Origin: Sipunculus nudus
Taxonomy: Eukaryota > Annelida > Sipuncula > Golfingiida > Sipunculidae
Direction of reading: 5' to 3'
Length of the DNA: 64,000 bases
NCBI GenBank assembly: GCA_026874595.1
Contig: CM049315.1
Location: 76,829,901 to 76,893,900, forward strand
Shown here: positions 32,432 through 43,200 of the stretch, one piece after another
Layout of the letters: each line of letters begins with the position of its first letter
Numbering within the stretch: position 1 is the stretch's first letter
Position numbers and translations under genes: made by a program
The notes under the pieces: model-generated
Database searches by the model: none
Seen by the model: only the letters and a program-made list of their open reading frames with translations
What the model was told of the DNA's origin: nothing

Positions 32432-35400
32432 GGACTCGGACTTGGTCTGTATTTTCCTGGACTCGAACATGGTCTCCATTTTCCTGGACTCGAACTTGGT
32501 CTGCATTTTCCTGGACTCGGACTTGGTCTATATTTTCCTGGACTCGGACTTAGTCTCCATTTTACTGGACTCGGACTAGGTCTGTATTTTCCTATACTCG
32601 GACTAGGTCTGTATTTTCCTGTACTCGGACTAGGTCTGTATTTTCCTATACTCGGACTAGGTCTGTATTTTCCTGGACTCGGACTAGGTCTGTATTTTCC
32701 TAGACTCGGACTAGGTCTGTATTTTCCTGGACTCAGACTTGGTCTCCATATTCCTGGACTCGAACTTGGTCTGCATTTTCCTAGACTCGGACTAGGTCTG
32801 TATTTTCCTGTACTCGGACTAGGTCTGTATTTTCCTATACTCGGACTAGGTCTGTACTTTCCTGGACTCGGACTAGGTCTGTATTTTCCTAGACTCGGAC
32901 TAGGTCTGTATTTTCCTATACTCGGACTAGGTCTGTATTTTCCTGTACTCGGACTAGGTCTGTATTTTCCTGGACTCGGACTTGGTCTGTATTTTCCTGG
33001 ACTCGGACTTAGTCTCCATTTTACTGGACTCGGACTAGGTCTGTATTTTCCTATACTCGGACTAGGTCTGTATTTTCCTATACTCGGACTAGGTATGTAT
33101 TTTCCTATACTCGGACTAGGTCTGTATTTTCCTGGACTCAGACTTGGTCTGTATTTTCCTGGACTCAGACTTGGTCTCCATATTCCTGGACTCGGACTAG
33201 GTATGTATTTTCCTATACTCGGACTTGGTCTGTATTTTCCTATACTCGGACTAGGTCTGTATTTTCCTGTACTCGGACTAGGTCTGTATTTTCCTATACT
33301 CGGACTAGGTATGTATTTTCCTGGACTCGGACTTGGTCTGTATTTTCCTGGACTCGGACTTAGTCTCCATTTTACTGGAATCGGACTAGGTCTGTATTTT
33401 CCTATACTCGGACTAGGTCTGTATTTTCCTATACTCGGACTAGGTATGTATTTTCCTATACTCTGACTAGGTCTGTATTTTCCTGGACTCAGACTTGGTC
33501 TCCATATTCCTGGACTCGGACTAGGTATGTATTTTCCTATACTCGGACATGGTCTGTATTTTCCTGGACTCGGACTTAGTCTCCATTTTACTGGACTCGG
33601 ACTAGGTCTGTATTTTCCTATACTCGGACTAGGTCTGTATTTTCCTATACTCGGACTAGGTATGTATTTTCCTATACTCGGACTAGGTCTGTATTTTCCT
33701 GGACTCAGACTTGGTCTCCATATTCCTGGACTCGGACTAGGTATGTATTTTCCTATACTCGGACTTGGTCTGTATTTTCCTGGACTCGGACTTAGTCTCC
33801 ATTTTACTGGACTCGGACTAGGTCTGTATTTTCCTATACTCGGACTAGGTCTGTATTTTCATATACCCGGACTAGGTCTGTATTTTCCTGTACTCGGACT
33901 AGGTCTGTATTTTCCTATACTCGGACTTGGTCTGTATTTTCCTATACTCGGACTAGGTCTGTATTTTCCTGTACTCGGACTTGGTCTGTATTTTCCTAGA
34001 CTCGGACTAGGTCTGTATTTTCCTATACTCGGACTAGGTGTGTATTTTCCTGTACTCGGACTAGGTCTGTATTTTCCTATACTCGGACTAGGTCTGTATT
34101 TTCCTGGACTCAGACTTGGTCTCCATATTCCTGGACTCGGACTTGGTCTGTATTTTCCTATACTCGGACTAGGTCTGTATTTTCCTATACTCGGACTTGG
34201 TCTGTATTTTCCTGGACTCGGACTAGGTCTGCATTTTCCTGGACTCAGACTTGGTCTCCATATTCCTGGACTCGGACCTGGTCTGCATTTTCCTACACTC
34301 GGACTTGGTCTGTATTTTCCTAGACTCGGACTAGGTCTGTATTTTCATGTACTCGGACTAGGTCTGTATTTTCCTATACTCGGACTAGGTCTGTATTTTC
34401 ATGTACTCGGACTAGGTCTGTATTTTCATGTACTCGGACTAGGTCTGTATTTTCCTGGACTCAGACTTGGTCTCCATATTCCTGGACTTGGTCTTCATTT
34501 TCCTGGACTCAGACTTGGTCTCCATATTCCTGGACTCGGACTAGGTATGTATTTTCCTATACTCGGACTTGGTCTGTATTTTCCTGGACTCGGACTTAGT
34601 CTCCATTTTACTGGACTCGGACTAGGTCTGTATTTTCCTATACTCGGACTAGGTCTGTATTTTCATATACCCGGACTAGGTCTGTATTTTCCTGTACTCG
34701 GACTAGGTCTGTATTTTCCTATACTCGGACTTGGTCTGTATTTTCCTGGACTCAGACTTGGTCTGTATTTTCCTGTACTCGGACTAGGTCTGTATTTTCC
34801 TATACTCGGACTAGGTGTGTATTTTCCTGTACTCGGACTAGGTCTGTATTTTCCTATACTCGGACTAGGTCTGTATTTTCCTGGACTCAGACTTGGTCTC
34901 CATATTCCTGGACTCGGACTTGGTCTGTATTTTCCTATACTCGGACTAGGTCTGTATTTTCCTATACTCGGACTTGGTCTGTATTTTCCTGGACTCGGAC
35001 TAGGTCTGCATTTTCCTGGACTCAGACTTGGTCTCCATATTCCTGGACTCGGACCTGGTCTGCATTTTCCTACACTCGGACTTGGTCTGTATTTTCCTAG
35101 ACTCGGACTAGGTCTGTATTTTCATGTACTCGGACTAGGTCTGTATTTTCCTATACTCGGACTAGGTCTGTATTTTCATGTACTCGGACTAGGTCTGTAT
35201 TTTCATGTACTCGGACTAGTTCTGTATTTTCCTGGACTCAGACTTGGTCTCCATATTCCTGGACTCGAACATGGTCTTCATTTTCCTGGACTCGAACTTG
35301 GTCTGTATTTTCCTGGTCTCGGACTTGGTCTGCATTTTCCTGGGTTCGGTCTTGGTCTGCATTTTCCTGGACTTGGTCTTCATTTTCCTGGACTTGGTCT

Positions 35401-35500
35401 TCATTTTCCTGGACTTGGTCTTCATTTTCCTGGACTTAGTCTTCATTTTCCTGGACTTGGTCTTAATTTTCCTGGATTTGGTCTTCATTTTCCTGGACTA
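32432..35500. repeat. 27-bp minisatellite, ~3.07 kb
   Basis: The unit is GGACTCGGACTAGGTCTGTA followed by TTTTCCT, with recurrent variants (GGACT/ATACT/GTACT starts, TTGG for TAGG, CTCCAT for TGTAT). I estimate about 110 units. Because 27 is a multiple of three, frames without stops stay open for long distances: a 662-codon plus-strand frame (33527-35515) reads YFPILGLGL-type nonapeptides. There is no signal peptide, flanking exon or codon pattern apart from the DNA repeat, so I treat it as non-coding. From about 35365 the unit shortens to 21 bp (GGACTTGGTCTTCATTTTCC plus T). Confidence 0.95.
33731..35311. repeat. ~0.8-kb higher-order duplication in the minisatellite
   Basis: A distinctive order of variant units from 33731 is repeated from 34535, an offset of 804 bp. 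The rare variant CATATACCCGG sits at about 33860 and again at about 34664. Near the end the offset is 777 bp (TACACTCGGA at 34294 and 35071), so one 27-bp unit was lost or gained. Confidence 0.85.
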
Positions 35501-35765
35501 TTACTTGTGCTCTGACTGGGGGCCATGACTGAAGAAATCAGTTCATCCCGAGTTCAGTAGAAAAATAGTCTGTCACGTAAGGCCTGACTTTCAAATTGGA
35601 AAACTTACCTTAACTTTTAAGTGCGAACTAATGACAAAATATTACAAAAACAAGTTTAGACTAAAAATGTTATTCAATATTTAAATAAAACATCAGGTGT
35701 AAATTGACATTAAAATGCACATGGTTATCTCTGATTCCTGTACTGATTTATAGTGCTTTTAATTG
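35501..35765. other. Unassigned flank of the minisatellite
   Basis: A+T-rich DNA without visible features. Confidence 0.4.
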
Positions 35766-35945
35766 AAATATTTCCTGCTCCGACTCGGGTTTGGACTCTT
35801 GTTCAAAAAGACTCGGGCTCGAAGAAGGCGGACTTGGATTCGAACCTCAGGGACTCGGACTTGTACTCAGGTGGCTTTGACTTTCACTTACACTCGGGCT
35901 CGGGTATAATGAGGACTCGACCACAACTGGACTCGAACTTATAGA
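35766..35945. repeat. Degenerate GACTCGG-type repeat
   Basis: Words GACTCGGGT, GACTCGGGCTCG, GGACTCGGACTTG and GGACTCGAACTT recur irregularly. They look like eroded relatives of the minisatellite unit. Confidence 0.6.
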
Positions 35946-36195
35946 TCAAACAAACTTTGTAGTTGTGTGTTCTCAATATAGGTCTGTGTCAACCAATTTA
36001 GATTTGATGGTTTCATGCACAGATGGACTGTAGAGGTGTTAATTACTTCGGCACCTGCGGTTTGCCATGGTTTCTGTCTCTATCTGCCTCCTACCACAAT
36101 CACGTGCTATAGCAACCCCGTTATAGGCCGTACAAATACATCCTCATCCTTCGCTGTACTATATGAGGCTGGCACAGTTACTGTTGCTGCTACAA
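35940..36195 (+). repeat. ~255-bp direct repeat, copy 1
   Basis: GATCAAACAAACTTTGTAGT, AATTTAGATTTGATGGTTTC, TTAATTACTTCGGCACCTG, ACCCCGTTATAG and GGCACAGTTACTG recur in the same order at 37335-37595. Confidence 0.75.
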
Positions 36196-37107
36196 ACCCC
36201 CTTATCTGAATCTCTTAATTAAAAAAAGTTTAATTAAACTTACCCCTAAACACTTTTGAGAGATTATGTGGAAGCGTAGAGTAAAAGAAACAATGGTTTA
36301 TGACAAACTACAAAGTAAATCTAGAAATAAATAACTAAATTTATGTTACTGTCATAACACAATGCAACGTGCAATATAATGCTGACCCGGACGGTTATTG
36401 AACTTGTACACAAGCGCTACCTTGTGGCCGTTCGGTAAATCACGGCACTGTACTGTTTCTCTTAAAAAAACTGAGAAACCTCGAAGGCAATACATAAGTT
36501 ATAGTTATTCTTGTTATTGCCGTGACAGTGTCGGCTTGTTATTAAGAGCTTTTCACTTCATGTAATGCCTGTATTTCTGGCCATTATTTCTGCACCGCCG
36601 TATTAAGGCAAGATTTATTGACAAGTGAGTGCGCAGTTCACTTTTTTATACTGCTATCCCCACTTTGTTCACAAATAAGCGAAATTTTCTAATGTTGTTC
36701 GGAAACCAGCTATAATCAGGAAGCGGTCCTATTATAGTGAATTGAGATCTTACATTAAGGACCTCTTTGCTTGCTTTTCGGTCTGTACATCATTTCAGTT
36801 TTTGTCCACACACACTGTTCATCACATTAATGCAAATATTACATTCGAAGGGAATCCAACAAGACCGGGTTCTCCTGTCTCAGCGGGAGCTCGTAAAACA
36901 CAGCCGGATACCACCGAAAAGGATTCTGGGAAGAAAGTGTAAATCACATGTAATGGTCATCAAGGGATGGCGGTCGTCCCGCTGGGTATGTGCTCTCGCC
37001 GCATGCCGTTTCTCCAGCCTCCCTTTCAGTTGCTGCCGCAGCAATATGAACCCGTACCTAATTGATATAAAGAAATCTTGCAGGCCCCCTTGTCATAATC
37101 AATAATG
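36196..37107. other. Unassigned DNA between direct repeats
   Basis: Contains only overlapping short open frames. About 36860-37040 is a little richer in G+C. No gene is supported. Confidence 0.35.
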
Positions 37108-37216
37108 ATGTGGCGCTCTTACTGTTACATAATTAAGCTCAATAAAGACGTGCAACTCTTACAGTTATATAATTACGTGCGCTAAAGTGGCGCTGCAACT
37201 CCAGTTATATAATTAT
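37108..37216. repeat. Short tandem array, ~50-bp unit, three copies
   Basis: GTGGCGCTCTTACTGTTACA, GTGCAACTCTTACAGTTATA and GGCGCTGCAACTCCAGTTAT, each followed by TAATTA. Confidence 0.65.
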
Positions 37217-37334
37217 GTTATCATTTTATGAAAGGAATTTATTTGAAATACTTCCATCCTTTGTCGTAAAACCGTTTCCTTGGCGCAAAGATGGTTCATT
37301 TAATTATGTGTCCCTTGTTGTGTACCGCTACAGA

Positions 37335-37595
37335 TTATGGATCAAACAAACTTTGCAGTTGTGTGCTCTCAATATAGATTTGTGTCACCCAATTTAGATT
37401 TGATGGTTTCATGCACAGATTGACTTAATTACTTCGGCATCTGTGGTTTATCATGGCCTCAATCTGCACCAGCGTCCAACCACAATCACCTGCTGTAAGC
37501 ACCCCGTTATAGACCTTGTATAAAGCATTTTTCGTCCTTAGCTGTACACTATCAAAAACTGGCACAGTTACAGCAGCAATGCTGCGACATATGGT
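37335..37595 (+). repeat. ~255-bp direct repeat, copy 2
   Basis: Matches 35940-36195 in the same orientation, about 1.39 kb downstream, with moderate divergence. Confidence 0.75.
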
Positions 37596-38067
37596 AAAAA
37601 ACCTATCCTTGACTGCTAACCAAATAAACAAGAGGTCCATTAATCCAGGCGACGCCATCTTTACTACCGCCGTTACGATGACCTGTCACCATTACACGTC
37701 AAATGACCCAAAGTGGGTCACATCTTGTTCTGTTATGGTCAATATCTAATATAAAAGGAGTGGGTCAAATGTTTGTGAATTCTCGTTCTTGTATACTTTT
37801 ATTTACTCATATTTTGAAGAAGTCGAATTACCAAATATAAAACCTAATAAAAACAAAGAATATAAAATTTATTGACACCAAAAAACAAAGTAAGAAACCT
37901 AAAATCCAAAGATCTGACACTTTTATGTTACTTGAATAAATATGATTTGCAATATATAAAATAAATTGTCTTTTTTGAAACATAACCAAATCACATAGAG
38001 TATCATGTATATATGAAAAGCAATAAGTATTTGTTTGTTGCCTTTTTATTATTGTAATGCGAAAAAA
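37596..38067. other. Unassigned A+T-rich DNA
   Basis: No feature is supported. Confidence 0.4.
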
Positions 38068-38168
38068 GATACATGTCAGCTTATATTTCAGTGGTGGCTA
38101 GTTGTCTTTGAAAATAGATACATGTCAGCTCATATTTCAGTGGTGGCCAGTTGTCTTTGGACGGTCGC
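38068..38168. repeat. 49-bp tandem duplication
   Basis: GATACATGTCAGC…TATTTCAGTGGTGGC…AGTTGTCTTTG occurs at 38068 and 38117 with few differences, implying a recent duplication. Confidence 0.8.
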
Positions 38169-38526
38169 AGACTTTCGCGCGACCGACATATGGTGGTCTA
38201 ACCCAGTCGCAAATAACATTTTGCCTCTACGGCGAGGATTCGGTCATTCATGTGGTTTTACGACATGATTCGGACAATCGCACAATCTCAAGCGACTAGC
38301 CTCATGATTATCATCGGCAGTGGTGGTACGACAAGTCGTTACGAGTCGCAATACAAGTCGCAGGTGTTCACTGGTTCGTGGTTCAGTATTATTCTTGTGT
38401 GACTGCAACTGACTTTATGGCAAAAATTCGTATCCAGTCACTTGTTTCCTGCGATAAGGTGTGACTGGACTCTAGTAGACTTCGTCGTTTCAGGAAACAC
38501 GATAGCGTTCGCTCTGCCTATATGTA
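38169..38526. repeat. CGAC-rich repeat, relative of 5880-6260
   Basis: Multiple GTCGCA, AAGCGAC, ACGACAAGTCG and GAGTCGCAA words recall the segment at 5880-6260. Termini cannot be fixed. Confidence 0.3.
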
Positions 38527-38890
38527 GAGCACAGGCACTTGTTTCCAGCAAAAAAAATGGCTTAGGAACTGTCAACACACTGAGTATGGGCGATATACCA
38601 GTAATTAAAGGACAAGGTAATGAACTCCACCGCTGAGTGGTGGAAGACAACTTTTTTTACACAAGTCCGAAATCCGGGAAATTATCCGTTTCACAAGCAC
38701 GATCGCACGTCTTTTTGTTGAATACTTCTTCATTTACAAGAGTAATCTTTCGAAAATAAAAGTTCTCCACACTAATCGTGAATTTTGGCACATGTGTTCA
38801 AGCTGCGACACCGTCATTTGTCATGTATACATTTGCTAGTTGCGGAAGTTGACGTGATCCCTTCCTGTATGGACAGCACGGCATTCACTG
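38527..38890 (-). repeat. Outer inverted-repeat arm, left
   Basis: The reverse complement matches 47445-47790. Shared blocks include ATCACGTCAACTT, AACTAGCAAATGTATACATG, TTCACGATTAGTGTGG, GCGATCGTGCTTGTGAA, GGAGTTCATTACCTTGT and ATATCGCCCATACTCAGT. The two arms are about 8.6 kb apart. Confidence 0.8.
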
Positions 38891-39159
38891 GTGCTAAGTA
38901 CGTTAATTGTCTAATTGTGTAATGACGATTGATAAATGAATTCAGTTCACTATAATCAATATAATTAATACGGAGTTGGATTTTTCTAGACCACGGTTTA
39001 CCTGCTTCCGTTCTGATTTGACTCTCCAAATTCGGCACACGTATCGGTGGTGCGCTCTTCTAGGACAAGTTTGTTTTATTTTGCGGGATTATGCCCTATT
39101 AAGCTAAATAATTAATGATTTTATATTTCCCAATAAGGTGCCCCTATTTCTTTTGTGCT
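38891..39159. other. Unassigned DNA
   Basis: No feature is supported. Confidence 0.4.
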
Positions 39160-40200
39160 GCAAGGTCCTCCACGCCTGTGACGCTTTTTCAGGAGGCACC
39201 TCAGGGATTCTAACTGGCCTATTAAGACCGTGGATAGAGCGCATGTCCTGTCCAAACGGCATTTCTGTGCAATACGCGGTCACCCATGTCTACTATAATC
39301 CCCATTGATCGCCCATGTCAATTGTAGCGCCTCTAAAGGAATTTTCTCTGTCAAAAGGAAGTAAAGATTTTTTATCCAAAGACCACATGACTCCGCTTTC
39401 AATGCGAGGTCTTTTCAGTTTGGTCAACACTGGGAACTGAGTCCAATGATGTAACCAACGTTTGACAATTGTTTTATACATTCAAAAATATCTTTCAATG
39501 ATAACTATTGTTTCAAAAGTTCGGCCAAGTCATGTGTTTTATTAAGTTTTATTTTCAAAAAGAAGCCTCACAACTTAATTATCTTTCGGGTGTTTTTTTT
39601 TTTTTTTTTTTTTTTTTGGGGGGGGGGGGGGGTTCGCATGTATTTGCTAAGATTTGCTAAGAATATCACCAGTACGTCGGGGGGGGGGGGGGGGGGGGGT
39701 CACATTTACTTGTTAAGGTCAGTTGTCTGTAGGGACGGTGAAACATGAAAAAATATCACCAGTACATCGGGGGGGGGGGTTCACATTTATTTGTTAAGGT
39801 CCGTTGTCTGTAGGGACGGTGAAACATGAATAAAATATCAGCAGTACATCTTGGGGGGGGGGGTCACATATATTTGTTAAGGTCCGTTGTCTGTAGAGAC
39901 AAAAAAATGTCACCAGTACATCTTTAATTTGAGAATCTGTAGTCAGGGCGTACAGACCTCCACCAGAATCTCCTTTAATATCAATCATGTGTTCACGTGT
40001 ATGCGTTTCATGTCTGAACACTGTCATGCTTCAGTAACACCAGTTCACCTTGCGCGTGGCAGAACAAATTAATACGAATGGGTGGCTTCCACAAGGAATG
40101 GTCCTTTGTCATAATGGTTCATTAGAAAATATATTTTGTGGTTATTCTTATTACCTCCAAAATGAAATGGACTTTTGATATGTCTTCTCCCTAATAGTCC
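39160..40200 (+). repeat. Direct repeat X flanking the fold-back, left copy
   Basis: Shares with 44580-45255, in the same orientation, the blocks TTTTCAGGAGGC, CTCTGTCAAAAGGAAGT, ATGATAAC…AGTTCGGCC, AAAAAGAAGCC/AAAAGGAAGCC, CGTTTCATG, GTGGCAGAACAA and ATACGAATGGG. The left copy is longer because a G-rich tandem array (39640-39905) lies inside it. Confidence 0.75.
39640..39905. repeat. ~85-bp tandem array with poly(G) runs
   Basis: Three to four units of ATATCACCAGTACATC, G(9-20), TCACATTTATTTGTTAAGGT, CCGTTGTCTGTAGGGACGG. The poly(G) tract differs in length between units. A T(about 25)G(about 14) run precedes it at about 39592-39632. Confidence 0.85.
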
Positions 40201-43200
40201 CGTCAACGAATGACTTAGGTTGGACAAAAATGTTATCAAAGGTTTCTCACCTGAAATAGATTCACTGATGGTGTCTTAGTGCACAAAGAAAAACCCCGCC
40301 AGATTCCACCCATGGCAAAGTGTCATTTTCACCCCAAATCCAAGATGGCCGCCATTATAAGGGGTGAAATATTTAAGTGGCCATAATTCCATAACTAACT
40401 GACACAGAAACACATTTATGGTGTCATTTCCACCTAACATTAGGATGCCCGTTCATTTGGTGACACTTCTGATGTCATAAATGGTACACTTCCGGTATAA
40501 GGCCAAGGCCAATGTCAAATTTTGCAGAAAAAAAGCCAAAATCGCCATGATATGGAATTTTTTTCAACCAAATGTTATAAAAACCTATCTCAAGTAATAT
40601 TTTCATTAGACATTAGGCTTTACATTCATTTGGTGATACCTCTGAGGTCATAAAAGGTACATATCATACATTAAGGTCAAGGTCAATGTCATATACTTCC
40701 AAAGATAAAGCAACAATCGCCATGATGTAACATGTTTTTGCAACAAGTGGCATAGAAATGCATTAAAGTTGTCATATCTAACTTACTTAAGAATGCCCAT
40801 GCATTTGGTGACACTTCTGAGGTCTGGAAGTGCATATAGCATCCATCAAGGTCATGGTCAAAGTAAAATTTGGAAGCGACAAGCAACACTCGTAATGGTA
40901 TGGTACTTTTTTTTAACGTGTTATAGAAACATATTTTTAGTGTCTTTTCCACTTGACTTTAGGATGATGAGAATGCCCATTCATTTGTTTAAACTATAAG
41001 GTCATAAAAGATTCCTATCGAGCAATAAGGTCAAGGTCAAAGCCGAACTTGGATGAGAAATAGTAACGATCGCCATTATATATCGCATGTTTTTGCAGGA
41101 AAGTGACATAGAAACCCATACAAAGGGTCATTTTCATCTAAATTTATAGCACATATTTATTTAGTGATAGTTTTGAGGCCAGGAAAGGTTCATATCATGC
41201 ATTAAGGTCAAGGTCAAGTTCTTCGGAAAACTGCAAACTGTCCATTATTTGGCATGTTTTTTTACAGGAAACTGACCTAGAAAACATTCTCAGTGTTATT
41301 TCAATCTTATTTCAGAAAGGACCTTCATGTGATGATAGTTCTGAGGCCAGAAAATTATAAGTTTCTATCATGCATTAAGTTCAAATTCAAGTTTCCCCCC
41401 TTAGGATAACAGGCAAAACTGTCTATGATATGACATGTTTTTCAAGGTAATGACATAGAAACATTCAAAGTGTTACCATCTAAATTTAGAATGGACTTTA
41501 TGTGGTGATAGTTTTGAGTCCTGGAAAGGTTTATCATGCATTAAGGGTTAGGTTAAGTTCTTAGGAGAACTGCTAACTGTCGATGATGTGGCATGTTTTT
41601 GCAAAAAATAACACAGAAAAACATCAAGGGCATCACATCTAGCTAACAATAGTATTCCACTCATTTAGTGATATTGCTTAGGTCATAATTCGAACATATC
41701 ATGCATTTTGTTCCAGGTTAATATCAAATTAGATAGGGGAATAAGCCAAACTTGCTATGATATGATACATTTTGGAAAAATATGACATTAATGAGATGTA
41801 GGTACATCTATTAACTTGTCACTGTAACTATTTTGATTATGCCCAATCATCGAAAACGGAAACAAATTTCACATGCGCATGTTATAATACGTTTGAATAA
41901 CAAGATTAATATGAATGTATCATACCATATATATGCATAGTTCAGGTACATTCCATGAAGTAGGGAACCTTCAGCATTATCTTCTTAAAGCGTATCCCTA
42001 CTCTTAATTTGTGTAACATTCATGCAAGCAATTTCTTGGCATTAGCCACATACTGTTTTACACAGCAGTTCATCAGGTAAACGCTTATGAGATCAGGTTC
42101 CCCCTGCAGTTGCAATTTCCTATTTTGATATTTACAGGTGCTGCTTGTTGTGTAACCCTGATAGGCAAAGGGGCAATGGGAGATATTTTCAAACCTAACA
42201 ATTCCGGGGGATGTTATTTTCACACAATGCTTGGACCTGATGATATTTGTTAGGAGATCCAGGAGAAGCATCTATTTGACATCTATCAGGATAAGCCGCT
42301 GATAAGGACACTGGAAATCAATCTTAAGTCTTACCCCGAATGCATTCTTGACACGGCTAAAAATCATTGTCAATGGCAGATTCTGATAAGTAGCACTGAT
42401 ATGCTTTGCAGAAGAGAAGGTCAGAGTAAACATTTCTGATGAGCATGCAGAAGGAAATGCAGAATGCCAAATCTGCACAACAGCGTATAAAACCTTTATT
42501 TCTGCTACTTAACAGCCAATCTGTTGTTGCAGAGGTTACTGATACATTTATGCTGATACCACAGGTAAGACGATGAAGTTTAAACCTGTTTATGATAACA
42601 TCAAAACGGACAATTTGTGTGACACCATGGAAGAGTAGTAAGATTTTGACCACATGAAATGACTTCTCCGTCTGCATTCTTTAGGCAGATACTTCACCAC
42701 CTGAAACCCATGTGGGCATTGACAAAGTTCAGTCTTCTATAATTATCGCATATATCATTAGGCCTAAGCATCGTGATGCACATTTTGTGTTGGTGGAAGT
42801 CGAAGAACTTTACGTGTAGAAGTTGACACTCTGGGTTTTGTGTTGGTGGTAGTGGAAGAACACACCCTGTAGAAGATGAAACTCTGGGCTGAAATTTTAC
42901 AACTCGAGCAGATGATTTTTTTTTTTTTGGGGGGGGGGGGGTCCTATATCATAAGTAGAGCTTCCTTGATCTACATGCTTGCCATTCTAACATTTAAGGT
43001 AATTTGGAGACATGGAGTTAGCAACTGGCTTTTTTGTGTGCTGCATACTATATGTCTATATACTATATTTAACCTTGTCATGTATGCTTCGGGGGAACGG
43101 TTTTTATCTTCAATTTGTCCTTTGTCTCTCAGGGTTACACAACAAGCAGCACCTCAATATTTCAAAATTATTAAGTGCAACTGTAGGGGTTATGTGAAAA

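Noticed and set aside
35216-35488. Lys/Ser-rich repeat frame on the minus strand
   Set aside because: Antisense reading of the 21-27-bp minisatellite.
33527-35515. 662-codon gene for a Gly/Leu/Phe nonapeptide-repeat protein
   Set aside because: It is the translation of a 27-bp minisatellite that begins and ends with the array. There is no flanking exon, signal peptide or frame bias visible. Kept only as something to test.
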